From Cydia pomonella (Eukaryota; Arthropoda; Insecta; Lepidoptera; Tortricidae), in assembly GCF_033807575.1 (NCBI RefSeq), contig NW_026907803.1, positions 496,001-560,000 on the forward strand: a stretch of DNA of 64,000 bases, given 5' to 3'. Position 1 is the stretch's first letter, and each line of letters opens with the position of its first letter. The notes beneath the pieces were generated by a model. It made no database searches. It had not been told where the DNA came from and saw nothing but the letters and a program-made list of their open reading frames with translations. A program made the translations under genes and the position numbers. Positions 23,101 to 34,600 of this stretch are shown one piece after another.

Positions 23101-23740
23101 GTCAGCCATTGATCATCTAGAAATAAACAACGTACACACGTTAGTAAATTCATCTTTATCAAGCATCACAGAAGCACCCACTTGATAAAATCATAAAATT
23201 AGCTTCAAACACTACTTATAAGTTAAACCAAAGTTCACTAAACCATTGATTGAGCACCAGACCAGATTTACTGTATTCAGACCTGTAAGTAAATAGCTAC
23301 ACGAATACGTAGGTTAACAGTTTTAGTCTCCAAAATTTCCCAAAATCGCAGGTTTTTTGGCGTAAGCTGAAAGAAATCTGGTGTCGTAGTACCAACCTAA
23401 TAGTACAAGTCAATTTTTACTTAGACTATACCTACAAGTTCAGTCCGATCCGTTTTATGTTGATAAAAAATATTTTACCAATTTACTTTAAATTAAATCA
23501 TAGTTCGAAATTAATGTAAGTAAAAAAAGCAATTACATTTTTAACATTATCAGCGTCAAAAACTTTACACTTTCGTTTAAAATTATTACTATTGCACATA
23601 CCGGTTCTTGCTTTAAGATGCGGCTGCTTGGCTATCCAATCCTTCATATGTTGCAAGTCATTGGGTAGCCTCTGGGGATCTTCATTAAGCTCTTTTCGAG
23701 CCTTTTCTGCAAGCACTGGAGGCAGAGGTCGCACAGACAT
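20176..23740 (-). CDS. CRAL-TRIO domain protein, alpha-tocopherol transfer protein-like (paralog C of 3)
   Basis: Exons on the minus strand: 23740-23602, 23116-22960, 22558-22429, 22150-22019, 21198-21088, 21008-20903, 20327-20176. They encode 308 aa ending in TGA. This is the most compact of the three genes; intron 5 is only 79 bp. Motifs: FLRACKFSLERAK, IIRPGKYDP, ILDLEG, RMKGVHYLN, and a tail ending FRQLQFD. Exon 6 reads LTVEYGG where A and B have LPAEYGG, losing a proline that is common in the family. Exon 4 has an extra Asp in EDDD. Exon 7 shares 36 of 50 residues with paralog A by eye. The reading frame is open throughout, so the gene looks functional. Intron 1 holds a decayed partial copy of exon 2, and a foldback element ends about 15 bp from the exon 3 donor. 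Only about 720 bp separates its stop from the paralog B start, typical of a recent tandem duplication. The ligand is unknown. Confidence 0.93.
22207..22413. mobile_element. Foldback element next to the exon 3 donor of paralog C
   Basis: Inverted ends ttaaccctttgaacg and cgttcaaaaggttaa; the right edge lies about 15 bp from the exon 3 splice donor (22428/22427). The filling includes cgtcataaac and a gcgcaagcgagc motif. It is non-coding. Confidence 0.6.
22626..22813. mobile_element. Foldback MITE in intron 2 of paralog C
   Basis: Inverted ends ggcctatttcacaatg and cattgtgaaacaggcc, 188 bp apart. No coding capacity. Confidence 0.72.
23325..23421 (-). pseudogene. Decayed partial duplicate of paralog C exon 2 inside its own intron 1
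   Basis: About 97 bp closely match the 3' two-thirds of exon 2 of paralog C (22962-23058), in the same orientation, between exon 1 (ends 23602) and exon 2 (starts 23116). Read on the minus strand it still shows KIDLYY and PDFFQLTPKN. However, an in-frame TAG follows KIDLYY, and the splice donor (GG|GTAAG in the real exon) is gone. The 5' part with the acceptor is also missing. It is therefore a broken exon copy rather than a mutually exclusive exon. Confidence 0.85.
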
Positions 23741-24600
23741 ATTGCTGAATTAACTTTCAGAAACGAATAAACTTAATTTGTAAGATATCTTGCACGGTAA
23801 TCCGATATCTGTCATTTATCTGTCATTGTATGTTTAAGCACTCGATAATGGTGACTTAATGCTTACTATCATTGATATAAGATATAACTAGTATAAAGAT
23901 AAAGATACTGATATGAATTGTATGTATATTCTATAATATTATTTTCTATAGTTTTCAAAAGGCACCTTTTCTCTTTTACCATATCAAGAACCACTATATT
24001 GGATTTCTCTTCCTTCCATCTAATCGATTCCATCCGCCACCAGCACCATATTTTGAAGATTTCCAGACTCTGCCCATCTCGTGGCCGCTTGGCCCAGATT
24101 TCGCTTCCATATAATGCTTTAACCCCCCAATGCTATAACCCCAGATGTACTTGCTTTGAATAGGCATTTTTTTTTGTATAGAAAGCTTTATTTGGCATAA
24201 CTATTGCCTTATTACAATGCTCTATGTTTATCTGTAGTCGTACATATGTTATAATGCGATTTCATAAAGACCATTGTAGAAGAGAAAGTTGAAGCATATT
24301 TATTTTCATTCGGAGCCTTTTTTTCCAAAAATATTAAATTTATCAATAAATCGTTTTTGAAGACCTCTCCAACGATTCCTTACACTATTCGGTCAAAGCA
24401 AAAAAATCTTGTATGTGAAGTACCCTTTGGCATACCTAGTTAATAAAAAAAAATGTTTTCATTTTTATATAAAGTAATTAAATGTTGCATATAATGTTGT
24501 TGTAACATGGGCATTACATTAAACTCAACCAAACAATTGAAAAGTGTAACATATTAATATAACATAATAACATCGATCGTCCGAAATAGTACTTATGTTT
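23741..24600. other. Upstream region of paralog C
   Basis: Likely holds the paralog C promoter. An AGATAA site (minus) lies at 23817-23822, 77 bp upstream of the ATG, and a run of GATA-like motifs (agataaagatactgatat) at about 23897-23915. No TATA box is obvious. The rest is AT-rich with no exon seen. Confidence 0.45.
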
Positions 24601-24639
24601 TGTAGCAAATGTATAATCTCGTACTAATCTCTAATCAAT

Positions 24640-25180
24640 ATGTAAACAGGCCCTAAAGCAAGTGTACACGGTCGTAGGGGCCTTATCAGATACAAATAAA
24701 TTATTATCTCGGAAATGTAATTCATTAGAATACCGGTGTCTTTGAGAAAGTTACTTAATTTAAACTCAGGAATGCACCCTTGAAACTAACGGAAATAAAA
24801 AAAACAAGGACCGGAACCGGTTTTAAAGGAGTCAGTGGAAGAAAATTGTTCGAGCCCTATACCCCCAGCTGGGGGTAACAGGATGAAAAGAAAGAAGAAG
24901 TAGAATACCGGTTTATTTCGGTTTTATTCCGAACTTACATAAGAACTCGAACGTTTTAAAAACTTTACTGTACGTAACATAAATAAACCGGTTTATTCAA
25001 TGATCAACGAGAAAGCCGGCTGGCCGGTGGTGCCCCGCGTAAAATAAGAAACCGATATACCGAATAGGAAGAAACCGGTTTTTATTGTTCTAAACCGGTT
25101 AATCTGACAAGATTTTTATGGAAATGTTCTCATCAAAACCGGTTAAAAACGGTTTTAAGAACAAAACCGAAATTAATAGG
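24640..25180. repeat. 'accggttt'-rich repeat block with a LINE-tail-like insert
   Basis: Repeated aaccggtttatt, aaaccggtt and accggaaccggtttta motifs in both orientations. A segment at about 24840-24900 (cgagccctatacccccagct and ggtaacaggatgaaaagaaa) resembles lepidopteran non-LTR 3' ends. Boundaries are unclear and no coding frame is present. Confidence 0.5.
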
Positions 25181-25192
25181 TTTTGTGCCAAG

Positions 25193-25424
25193 TACAGTCA
25201 GCATCAAAAGTAGCGGATCAAACAAGGTTTCAAAAGTATCTACCATTCTGTAACAGCTTAACAAAATGTGATGGTTCTATATATAGAACAATTAAGACGG
25301 TAAAAGATATACTTTTGAATGTAAATTTTAGACATTTATCTATATTTGGAAAAGTTATCCAGAATATCAGATACTTTTGGCGCGTTGTTTCATCCGCTAC
25401 TGACACTGACTGATGCTGACTGTA
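25193..25424. mobile_element. MITE of the 'tacagtcagc' family, copy 1
   Basis: Inverted ends tacagtcagcatc and gatgctgactgta, with TA at both edges as in mariner-type insertions. Subterminal arms aaaagtagcggat/atccgcta and tcaaaagtatct/agatacttttgg match. A second copy lies at 42403-42594. Confidence 0.85.
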
Positions 25425-26369
25425 CATGATAACGGTTGGGAAATTTAACCTGTGACCGAGCCATGAAATAAAACACGGTGTATACATGGTGATGAATTGA
25501 TGATGATGCCAATAGTACCTGCCTAAAAGTTGTTGTCATATTTTTAAAATCAGAATTATGTCAGAATATTTATCGAAGAGTAAAGTAAATATATATTTAT
25601 AGATAGAGAGCTTCTGTAACTGTCATTATAGCAATCTACTTTAGGATATTCGTTATCAGTGGCATTTTAATAGAAAATTAAATACGTCATTTGAAAGAGT
25701 TGATAATTTTATTTTGTTAGAGATTTATAACATAAATCATGTACTTCAAATTTTTGCCAGACTATTTACCTGGTGCTTAGGACAAGAGCAGACTAAAAAG
25801 AATGTGTCATCATAAAAGCTAAACTAAACTGATTATAATTCTAATTCTTTTTCATTTTTATGTTTATGACAGACCTCATTGCTTTTCTACATTATGAAAG
25901 TAACTTATCTTGAACATTATAGTAACTTTCCATCATAAATATCATAATAAATATTTAGTATCGGCTCAGCGTTAATGAGTAAGTTAACCAATTAGTAAAC
26001 AAACTTTTTCATAAATACATAGATAATTACTTATAATACAAGGCTCTATATGCGTGAATCCTTATGCAGCACGGAACACAACTGAAACGTGTGAACCACT
26101 TAATCGGCCAAGCCTCTTTTTGAAATTACGTCAAGAGTTTAAAAATAGTTACAAAGTTTATTTTAAACATATCTTAAATCAAACCAAACCATGGTTTTTT
26201 TCACGCGTGTGTTTGTTTGATCTAAATCAGAAAACAACGTAGATTATACTAATATTTGAAATTGAATAAACAAGTCTTCATTATTCATAACTGATGTATC
26301 ATGTAATAGAAATATTTTCATGTAAAATGTTGCCAAGAAGAAACCATAAGGCACGCCCTCTCAAAAACT

Positions 26370-26640
26370 CTTAGGGTACTTCCTGAAGTCCTAGAAAGTT
26401 GAAATTTGGTATGTACTTATAAGCTAGTATAAATATACACAAACAAGAAAAGAAATTATCTTCACAAACTCTACACCTTTGTAAAAATAACTTGGTCATT
26501 TCGTTACTACAAGAACGAATTGTATAACAGAACAGAAAATTAATGAACAATTGAACAGTGAATAAATTTTTTACCTTATGCCCATATGTGATGGTAGCGA
26601 AACGGCCAAGCCACATATTTTAACTGTATCCTAAGTTTTG
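26370..26640. repeat. Dispersed lepidopteran-type repeat fragment
   Basis: Contains ttagggtacttcctgaagtc and ctagaaagttgaaatttggt, wording I recognise from common lepidopteran repeats. It is otherwise AT-rich and has no defined ends. Confidence 0.4.
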
Positions 26641-27238
26641 ATGAACATCAGTGAATAAATGAGTCAGAGATGAAATCGGGGTTGTTTAGATATCAATAGA
26701 ATCTAAAGTATAAGAACCATGCAATTGAAAATTTTATATTTAATAGGTCTACTATTGACATCATATCCCGAGAATTTTGTTTATCTGGGATAATCTTCAC
26801 CTAAGTAATGAGGGTTCAAAAAAACGACGAAGCGCTTCGAGAAAAGGTAGGTAGGGCCCTTGCGCTTCGCATGACGCGTCTTGGCGGGGGTTGTGAATTT
26901 ATATAGATAACTATGGACATGATTACATCCTACAAAAATACCACAAAACTGTTTACGTGGTGACAATACAAAATAGACTTAACATCACATATTCTGTTTT
27001 GACTTCTTAAGGTACTTTAGCTTATGCTAGTACTACTTAGATAGTCCTATAGGTGGCAGTCGGGTTATTTAAATAACGATGTTTTCTGTGCGAATTATGT
27101 ACCTACTAAACTAGTAGTTCGTCCTAAACAGATATTTTGCAATATTTCAACGCCTGCAAATACTTCCTCACCCGTATGCACACTACGGGTGACTCTTGTA
27201 ATTTGTTTGAAGGTCACAGGTCTAATCTAACCTGACCA

Positions 27239-27320
27239 TCATCAATATCATCATCATATCAGCCTTTTATCGCCCACTGCTGAGCATAGGCCTCTCTTCG
27301 AGGTACCAACACCAGTGCCC
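27239..27320 (+). mobile_element. Non-LTR retrotransposon 3'-end fragment
   Basis: The phrase tcagccttttatcgcccact with gctgagcataggcctctc matches the very common lepidopteran RTE-like 3' segment. Only about 80 bp remain. Confidence 0.6.
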
Positions 27321-27333
27321 TCGCCTTGTCAAA

Positions 27334-27599
27334 AAATAAAATAATAAATAAATAAAAAATATTATAGGATATTATTACACAAATTGACTAAGTCCCACAG
27401 TAATCTCAATAAGGCTTGTGTTGAGGGTACTTAGACAACGATATAAATATTTATAAATACATAAATACATAGAAAACACACATGACTCAGGAATAAATAT
27501 CCATGCTCATCACACGAATAAATGCCCTTACCAGGATTTGAACCCGGGACCATCAGCTTCGTAGGCAGGGTCACCACCCACTAGGCCAGACAGGTCGTC
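27334..27599 (-). mobile_element. tRNA-headed SINE, copy 2 of 3
   Basis: The same family and orientation as 10199-10492. The head lies at 27540-27599 (gacctgtctggcctagtg on the minus strand), and the body and aat-rich tail extend to about 27334. Confidence 0.88.
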
Positions 27600-28299
27600 T
27601 GTCGGTCGTATGTCAATTTCTCAGCATTGTGAATTTTTCACATACCTAATGTAATGTTCAATCAGGATCGAAAAAAATTGCAACAGATACTGAGGCCGAT
27701 TCTATTTTAACCATTTGATAACGATATTGTTTTGGTACCACTTGAGTCGTGTGTAACACGCTCACATAATTGCGGAGAGATGCCTATTGACTGCTCCTAA
27801 TTGCATTTCCGGACACGAATGAGCGTGAGCCGATAACGTCTACGTGGACGAAGTCAAGGACGAATGCAACTTTAATGTTTTGCGGAAGCCCTGTGAAGAG
27901 TTGTTAAAGATTGTAAAAGCCCATATTCATTAGATCCGTACCTTCCAGAACGATCCTTCTCATGTTTGCATGATATATATCCTGCCCAATTTCATGAACA
28001 TTGGCCAAACAATACTCAAGATATAGTTTACTTCGCTCGGTCGATTAATAGGTTTCAATAGTTTTCATCCTACTTGCATTATAACTTACTTACTTACTAG
28101 TTTGAAAATAGCAAGATTTACTTGCTAAATTCAATAAAGATTTATCTTCAGTTTCATGTAGTACAATAATTTTATTGTACCTATTTAGGTACCTTAAAAT
28201 ATAGAAACTCCGAAATAAGGGATTCCATTTAAAAAAATCATGGATGCCTTTATAATAAGTAGTTACGAGTATCAAATGTACGTATGTATGTATGTATGT

Positions 28300-28800
28300 T
28301 CGGTTTAAGTTTTTTCATCACATTTGCTCGAAAAAGATCTTATTTCATGCAGGTGTGCTGAAGGACAAAGGCAACTCCCTAGGGAGTTATAGCTTCTTTT
28401 TTTTAATTATGTCACTTATTCATATATAAACCAAGTAGCATAAATGAGTTTTACATCTAAAATACTGACGTTTATGATTTAATATTTTTGTTTATATTTA
28501 AAATTATTTAATTTGATTAATTTAACAGCCGTTTAAAATATGTTTAAATAATTTTCAATCGTGGCCTGCCTGGAAAAGGAACCTGCCAAGAAATTACAAA
28601 ATGGCGGACGAATGTTTGATATGTCACCGTATTTAAGAATTGTTTCGCTTAAAATTTAATTTTTTTCTTTGTAAGTGTGATGAAAAACATTGTGTGTAAC
28701 TCCGGGGGTAAGAATATTGCAAATTGCGGCTGTCGGAAATTACCACCCTCGAATCCATAATTTCACTTAACCCCCTCGTTGCACAATGTACTATTGTTGA
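28300..28800. repeat. Dispersed repeat block
   Basis: Includes gtgctgaaggacaaaggcaa, atggcggacgaatgtttgat, and tgtgtaactccgggggtaag, which I recognise as widespread lepidopteran repeat sequence. A short GTAT microsatellite precedes it at about 28279-28300. Boundaries are approximate. Confidence 0.5.
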
Positions 28801-29656
28801 AGTTATTGTTTTTTTATCTTCCGTTTAATAACTTTATCAGATATTTATAACATATTGCACAAGTGTAGACATATTGTAGGTCTCTGGTGCATATTAATAT
28901 GCACAGAGCATAGAATTATAACACATTTATTTTGGTAAATGTACATTTATTTTATATTTTACAACCCTGTTGTTTCTTAGTAAACTATTGACGGTTACAA
29001 AGTAGGCAAGTTTCAATGACATTACGCCTCTGTGATCATTGACTGAAATAAGTTAGTAATAACATTAATTATCTTATACTTAACGACTAAATGAAATCAC
29101 AGAGAATATTATATGGCCTAATTACGCCGCAATCCGGAAAAATAACGGCAAGAAGACTCTTCGACATACCTATAATCTTGCTAGGTACCTCGTTTTTAAT
29201 AATCCACAAACAGTTATTTTGGATAAGGAACCATAATTAGCATAAAAAATCCAATTTTTAAACCGTAACCTGTACCTAACTACCTAGGCAATTCGTATAA
29301 AAGAGTATGTAATTTAAAACAGTTATCAAAATAGACATATTATTTCTTTCATTGAATAAGTATTCTTCATTTAGCTAACTTTAACCAGTTACCGATAAAA
29401 ATCTACACGATAACAAAACGACAAAAGAACATGAAAAGTAAATCTATAGTTACTCATTTATACAAATAAATAATGTTTTTTTATCGTTCCCTTCTTTAAA
29501 TATCCCACCATGCTAGAGTCGACCCAAGATAACTCTGCATGGCAATGCAATGACAAATTGTGACCATGTCATGATTGATATCAATTTCTCTGAAATTATG
29601 ACGTTTATTCTCCTAACGTTGTTCTATTCACGACGCAAAGTTAGTTTAGAAGTACA

Positions 29657-29886
29657 CTAGAGGATGTGCGATTAACGCACTCAGAAGGACTGTAGAACCA
29701 CTTGGGTACATCTGAGGAAGTACAATTAACGCACTTAGAACGACTCTAGAACCACTTGGGTACATCTGAGGAAGTACAATTAACGCACTTAGAACGACTC
29801 TAGAGCCACGTGGGTACATCTGAGGAAGGGCGATTAACGCACTTCGAAGGACTGTAGAACCACGTGGGTACATCTGAGGAAGGCAT
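29657..29886. repeat. 54-bp minisatellite, about four copies
   Basis: The phrase tctgaggaag recurs at 29711, 29765, 29819 and 29873, exactly 54 bp apart. Each unit holds attaacgcactt and agaaccacttgggtacatct with a few substitutions. Because 54 is divisible by three, one minus frame stays open (repeating LPQMYPRGS), but no start context or flanking exon supports a protein. Confidence 0.88.
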
Positions 29887-29969
29887 GAAGTGCGTAAACA
29901 GTACATCGCAATTTTAAGGTTATATTCCCGGTAATATATGATTTAGAGGATTCATTATGAATCAATGCA

Positions 29970-30101
29970 TAGAGTCAGACCAAGATAAGTTGGCAGCGAT
30001 TTTGATAGCCCAGACGGTGAACGTGTTATTTTAAACGTCAAACTTCTATGAAATTATGACGTTTTCTTGCACCGCTTGCAATATATTTTGATTTGACTCT
30101 A
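29970..30101. mobile_element. Degenerate foldback of the 'agagtcagacc' family
   Basis: Starts tagagtcagaccaagataag, continues gattttgatagcccag, and ends atttgactcta. It is related to the intact copy at 41183-41339. A still more decayed left half may lie at 29511-29620. Confidence 0.6.
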
Positions 30102-30850
30102 ACACCTTTTTAATAGTGATATTTTGTGATCTAATCATTAAAGTGACAAAGGAAACATATAGTGATATTATTCGTTTTTACATAGAGCTATATTATTTTA
30201 ATTATATTATTATCAAAAACGCGTGCTTTGAACAAACCTTGCAGATTAGTTAATACGATCATTCGAGACTAAATCAAATGGCGCGTTGCTTGCATCATCA
30301 CGCATCATCATCGCGTAGTCGCTTTAGTTAGGACGACGAGTAAAGTAATATTAACTTACTAAGTATTGAATCTTTAAATTCATAAATAATGTTTGACTAA
30401 AATAATTCAATTGCCTAAACGCAGGATCTTTAAATTATATTAGTTATATCACAAAAAAAGGTGCAATGGTGGTTACTCAAAGAATAAGATTGAAATAAAT
30501 ACTTAATATATTATACAGCTTGAACTTAAGATATTTTAAGGCCTATTTTAAACTTAAATCACAAAAATTTGACATCGCATCTTAGCGAAGCTGATTTTAC
30601 TAACAGATATATACCTTAAACTACTCTTTGAATAAACAAGCATTGGAATAATTTTAAGTGAGTTTTCACTAAAATGTTGAACCCTGTTACTAAATTGATC
30701 CACAATAGAAACAGGTTAACAATCAATTACTTTAGCAGCTCTGCATTAGTTTCACTAGGTACTAGTTTCATATATCTACACATTCATACACAAATATTAA
30801 AAAGCATGCAAGTCTTTGCTATTTACATGCTAAATAAGGTAAGACTAAAG

Positions 30851-30962
30851 GTAAGTAGGTGGGGTAAGACTATCACCGGGGCAAGACAAACAATTGTATG
30901 GAATCCTCATACTGTTTGTCTTGCCTCGAGCAAAATAAACTACGTTCGTCTAACCCACCTTA
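30851..30962. mobile_element. Small foldback element downstream of the kinase gene
   Basis: Outer arms taagtaggtggggtaagac and gtctaacccacctta; inner arms ggcaagacaaaca and tgtttgtcttgcc around a short loop. A 131-codon open frame that crosses it is a by-product. Confidence 0.7.
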
Positions 30963-31633
30963 CGCTTAGCAAAAGAAAACAAATACAAATTAGCAAATTG
31001 GTCGTGTATATAATTATGTACGTCCAAAATGTTTATCAGTGCGTCAGTATACATACACTACCTACTTAAATATACAAAATATAAATATGAACAAATACAA
31101 TTTGAAAACGGCTATTCAATTTGTTGATTAACAATTTATAAATGCATATTATTTCTTGACAATTATTAGGTACCTTCTTTTTCATCAGTTACAATATCAT
31201 AAATTAAGATACTTTACACCAATACTGAGTCACCATAAAGTGTGGTTCGTTTGATATTTTGCCAAAAAAATCATACGAACCACAAAATAAGGTTATACAA
31301 TCTACTTTGTTATGAAATTATAATATTTAGGTATTGCATCCGTAGTTCTTTACAGTTATTTTTCTAAATAATGAATTAACGGCTACGAAATATTTTTGTC
31401 AGATTTATAAATAAATATCATACCTGCCATTATATGACTTAAAATGTTACATCAGTAAATACTTGTTTAAGCTCTTAAATTAAGTACATACCTACCTACA
31501 GTTATAATAAAACCTATTAGGAAACGAAAATCTACAATTTCCGTTTGGAACTATCGGGTTAATATACCTATGTATGGTAGCCAAAACTACAAGGATTCTA
31601 ACAGTTTCCATTGGACTGCTTATGCGCAGGAGA

Positions 31634-34600
31634 TCAGAAGTTCGCGAAGAGTTTAAGTTCGTCAGGGTCAAGCGCGCGCGCCGCCTTCCAGTCCGTCTCG
31701 GTGTATTCATCGAAGTTGGACGTGTCGCCCTCGTACGACACCGTCGGCATGATGGGAGGCTGCACATAAACAATATGGTTGGAGACACATGTTGATCTAA
31801 TGTTATAAATTACTCGATTCGCCTGGAATTTTATCTTGGTAATTGAAATTATATTTACTTTCAAATGACTTCTAATCCCTTTAGACTAGGTACCTATATA
31901 TAATACGTAATGCAATTATAAATAATATATAGAGAAACATGGACTCGATATAAAAAAAAACCAGGTGATGTTAAATAACTAATTACCTGCATTTTCTTCA
32001 TGAACACATCGGCCCAATCGATATTCTTGAACCATCTGTGTCTTTTTACATCTTCTGAACCGCACTGCAATATGAAGAAAACAAACACTTAGAACAAACT
32101 AAGAAAGATCTCCAAAAGTCATAAATCAAGTCATCTGTATTGATCTTTTAAACAATCACTGCCACAGATTCGGGCTCGATTACGACTGAAGGAATTAGAG
32201 CATCATTGTTTATCGGGACACTAGCCTCGTAAATAAGAATAAAACGGATGACTTCGAAGTGACGTAATATATTACTATTTATAAGAATGCGCCTATCGAG
32301 GACGTTATGAGACACTAGTCACAGCTGAGTCGTCTTGTTTGCACGAGTGATAGTTAACATTTTCTTCGCCATTTTTGTTTTAACAATTTTTTTAATAAAA
32401 TATTTGTATTTGTTGCCAAAATCCGTACATTTGTTTGTGTGTTTATTTTGTTTTGTTTTTAATAGTTAGATGCTAAAGATTCATAAACAACGACACGTGT
32501 GTCATGTCCAACAATATTATACTTTTATCATTTAATGACGCCTCAAGCTAACCGCCAGTGGCTCTCTCCCGTGGTTTATTGAACCCGTTTTGAATTGTGC
32601 ATGCCATCGGGGCGGCCACCTTGCTGATGGCTAGCTCACTTATCTAGATTGGCTGGGTAGAAACATGGTGCGCGTATTTGCGTCGAGACATAAGTCAGTG
32701 GTAGTGGCGACTGTTTAATGTCGCCGCTAACCGCCTGATGGATGGCTTTCTAAACATCGTGGCGACATGGCGACATCGCGGTGACGCGCAACCGGCCCGC
32801 GGCAAAAAGCTCGGAGAAAACAAACCACTAGAAACTGCAGCCGATTCCAAACTAACGATCATCGGACCTCACTCGATGGGAATAGAATGATCTAATTACA
32901 TTGACTTGGTAAATTGAAAGTTTTTCTTTGGAATTGAGTAGGTATTTTTCCGGTTTATGCCGAGCTTACTACATGTCTAAATGATATTTTCCATGAGTTA
33001 TGTTATGGTCTTGACCGATTTTATTTTTATCTCTAAAATATAGGCAACTATGTACTGGATCCACTTTTTATTTGTATATTATATATTTATATCGTTGTCT
33101 GAGTACCCACACCACAAGCCTTCTATTTGTGTGTGAATATTCCCTATAAGTAATATTTATTTTTTATTTCTTATAACTTTCGTACAAAACTATAAACTGT
33201 AATAGATGTCGTATATGTAATTACTAAAGAAAAATAATACGTAAAATATTTATGGTTCCTTAGTTATTATAAAATTATTCAATTTTTTTAATATTTGGAT
33301 TGGTGTGTTGGATTATTTAACTCGAATGAACGGGTTTTTCTTCAGGGCTTTTCTACAATTGACTTTCAGCAACATTTAATGTAATGTTACTCGTATCAAT
33401 GCCAAATGTTTGTTTTCGTGTGTATTTAAGTACTTTAGGTAATACATGTGCAATATTTCATTTATCAAAACACAAATATTACTGCTGCTACTATACTACT
33501 TGTAGGTAACTAGTTTGACACTAGGTCGATTTGTGTAAGATTGTTATTAAAACGACTTTTCAAATATATTTTTTAAAGCCGATAACTGGCAGGAAGTGGC
33601 ACAGGATCGGGACAGGTGGCGTTCTCTCGTTTTGGAGGCCAAGACCCTCTTTGGATCACTGCGCCACAATAGTTAGTTAGTAATTTTAATAAATATGATG
33701 AAACTACATACATGAAAAAATACTATATACTTTAGATACTAAAATAAAATTAGTTTCCATGGATTAATTACGAATGCCTGGTTTATAAACGTGAGTTTGA
33801 CTAATATCAACCTTATCAAGACCTTGTACAGATGAGTCTAAATCAACCTTTAAAAAACTCCTACAGACAAGTTGTCAAGTGTAAGATTAGAAGTTATATA
33901 TGGAATCGGCTGGAGAGCGGCCAACATCATAGCTCCGAAAAAAATATTTTTAGTGCACATGAACCCGATTTTTACATGAAAGTACAAAGCATACAAAAGA
34001 CAACAACCTATCATCTTTCCGCCTAGACACCGATAATTCTCGCAGCGCATAGGTAATTTTAAGACAACGGGTCAAGCGCAAGGCTAGATATTTTCCGCCC
34101 CAATGTAAACACGCGTGTGTGTACACAGCAATAACCACGTAATAACTATGCCACTTCTTCTTTCAAAGAGTTTCTTCATCATATCTGTGATGTTACTGTG
34201 TCTTTAGGCGTTCTATACCTACCATTTCATTTACACAAGGTTATATTTGATTTTCAGCAACATTCATTACAAAGCATCGTTGCTAGATCAAAAGATTTGA
34301 ATGTCGAAATATACAGTTTACTACAACTACACACACGGTTGTCGCAACCGAATTACTACAGTTATTTTTGTAGACGATTTTGTTAACAGTTTCATATGAT
34401 AAATTACCTTCATATTTCCAAGTCTCTTAGTTCTGTCTTGTACGAGTAGTTTCTTTATAATATCCTTCGCAACAGGGTCGAGGTGCCGCGGCCACTCCAC
34501 CCGTCCGTTGAGGATTTTCTCGTAGATTCCGAAGGGGTTCTCATCGTAGAACGGCGGGTAACCAACGAGCATCTCGTAAATGAGTACACCTGAAAATAAG

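Larger units (their letters stand above)
32065..34407. other. Kinase intron (between 34408-34589 and 31987-32064)
   Basis: Contains an unexplained GC-rich patch at about 32560-32830, a partial SINE body at 33079-33175, and a LINE ORF fragment at 33578-33676. The rest is AT-rich. Confidence 0.6.

Noticed and set aside
23325..23421. Mutually exclusive alternative exon 2
   Set aside because: In-frame stop, no donor and no acceptor half.
29657..29886. CRISPR-like array
   Set aside because: The units are contiguous 54-bp repeats without spacers, in a eukaryotic context.
29646..29906. 86-codon repeat protein
   Set aside because: An open frame in a 54-bp minisatellite; no start context, splice sites or homology.
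30674..31069. 131-codon plus frame
   Set aside because: Crosses a foldback element and has low-complexity hydrophobic composition; no recognisable domain.
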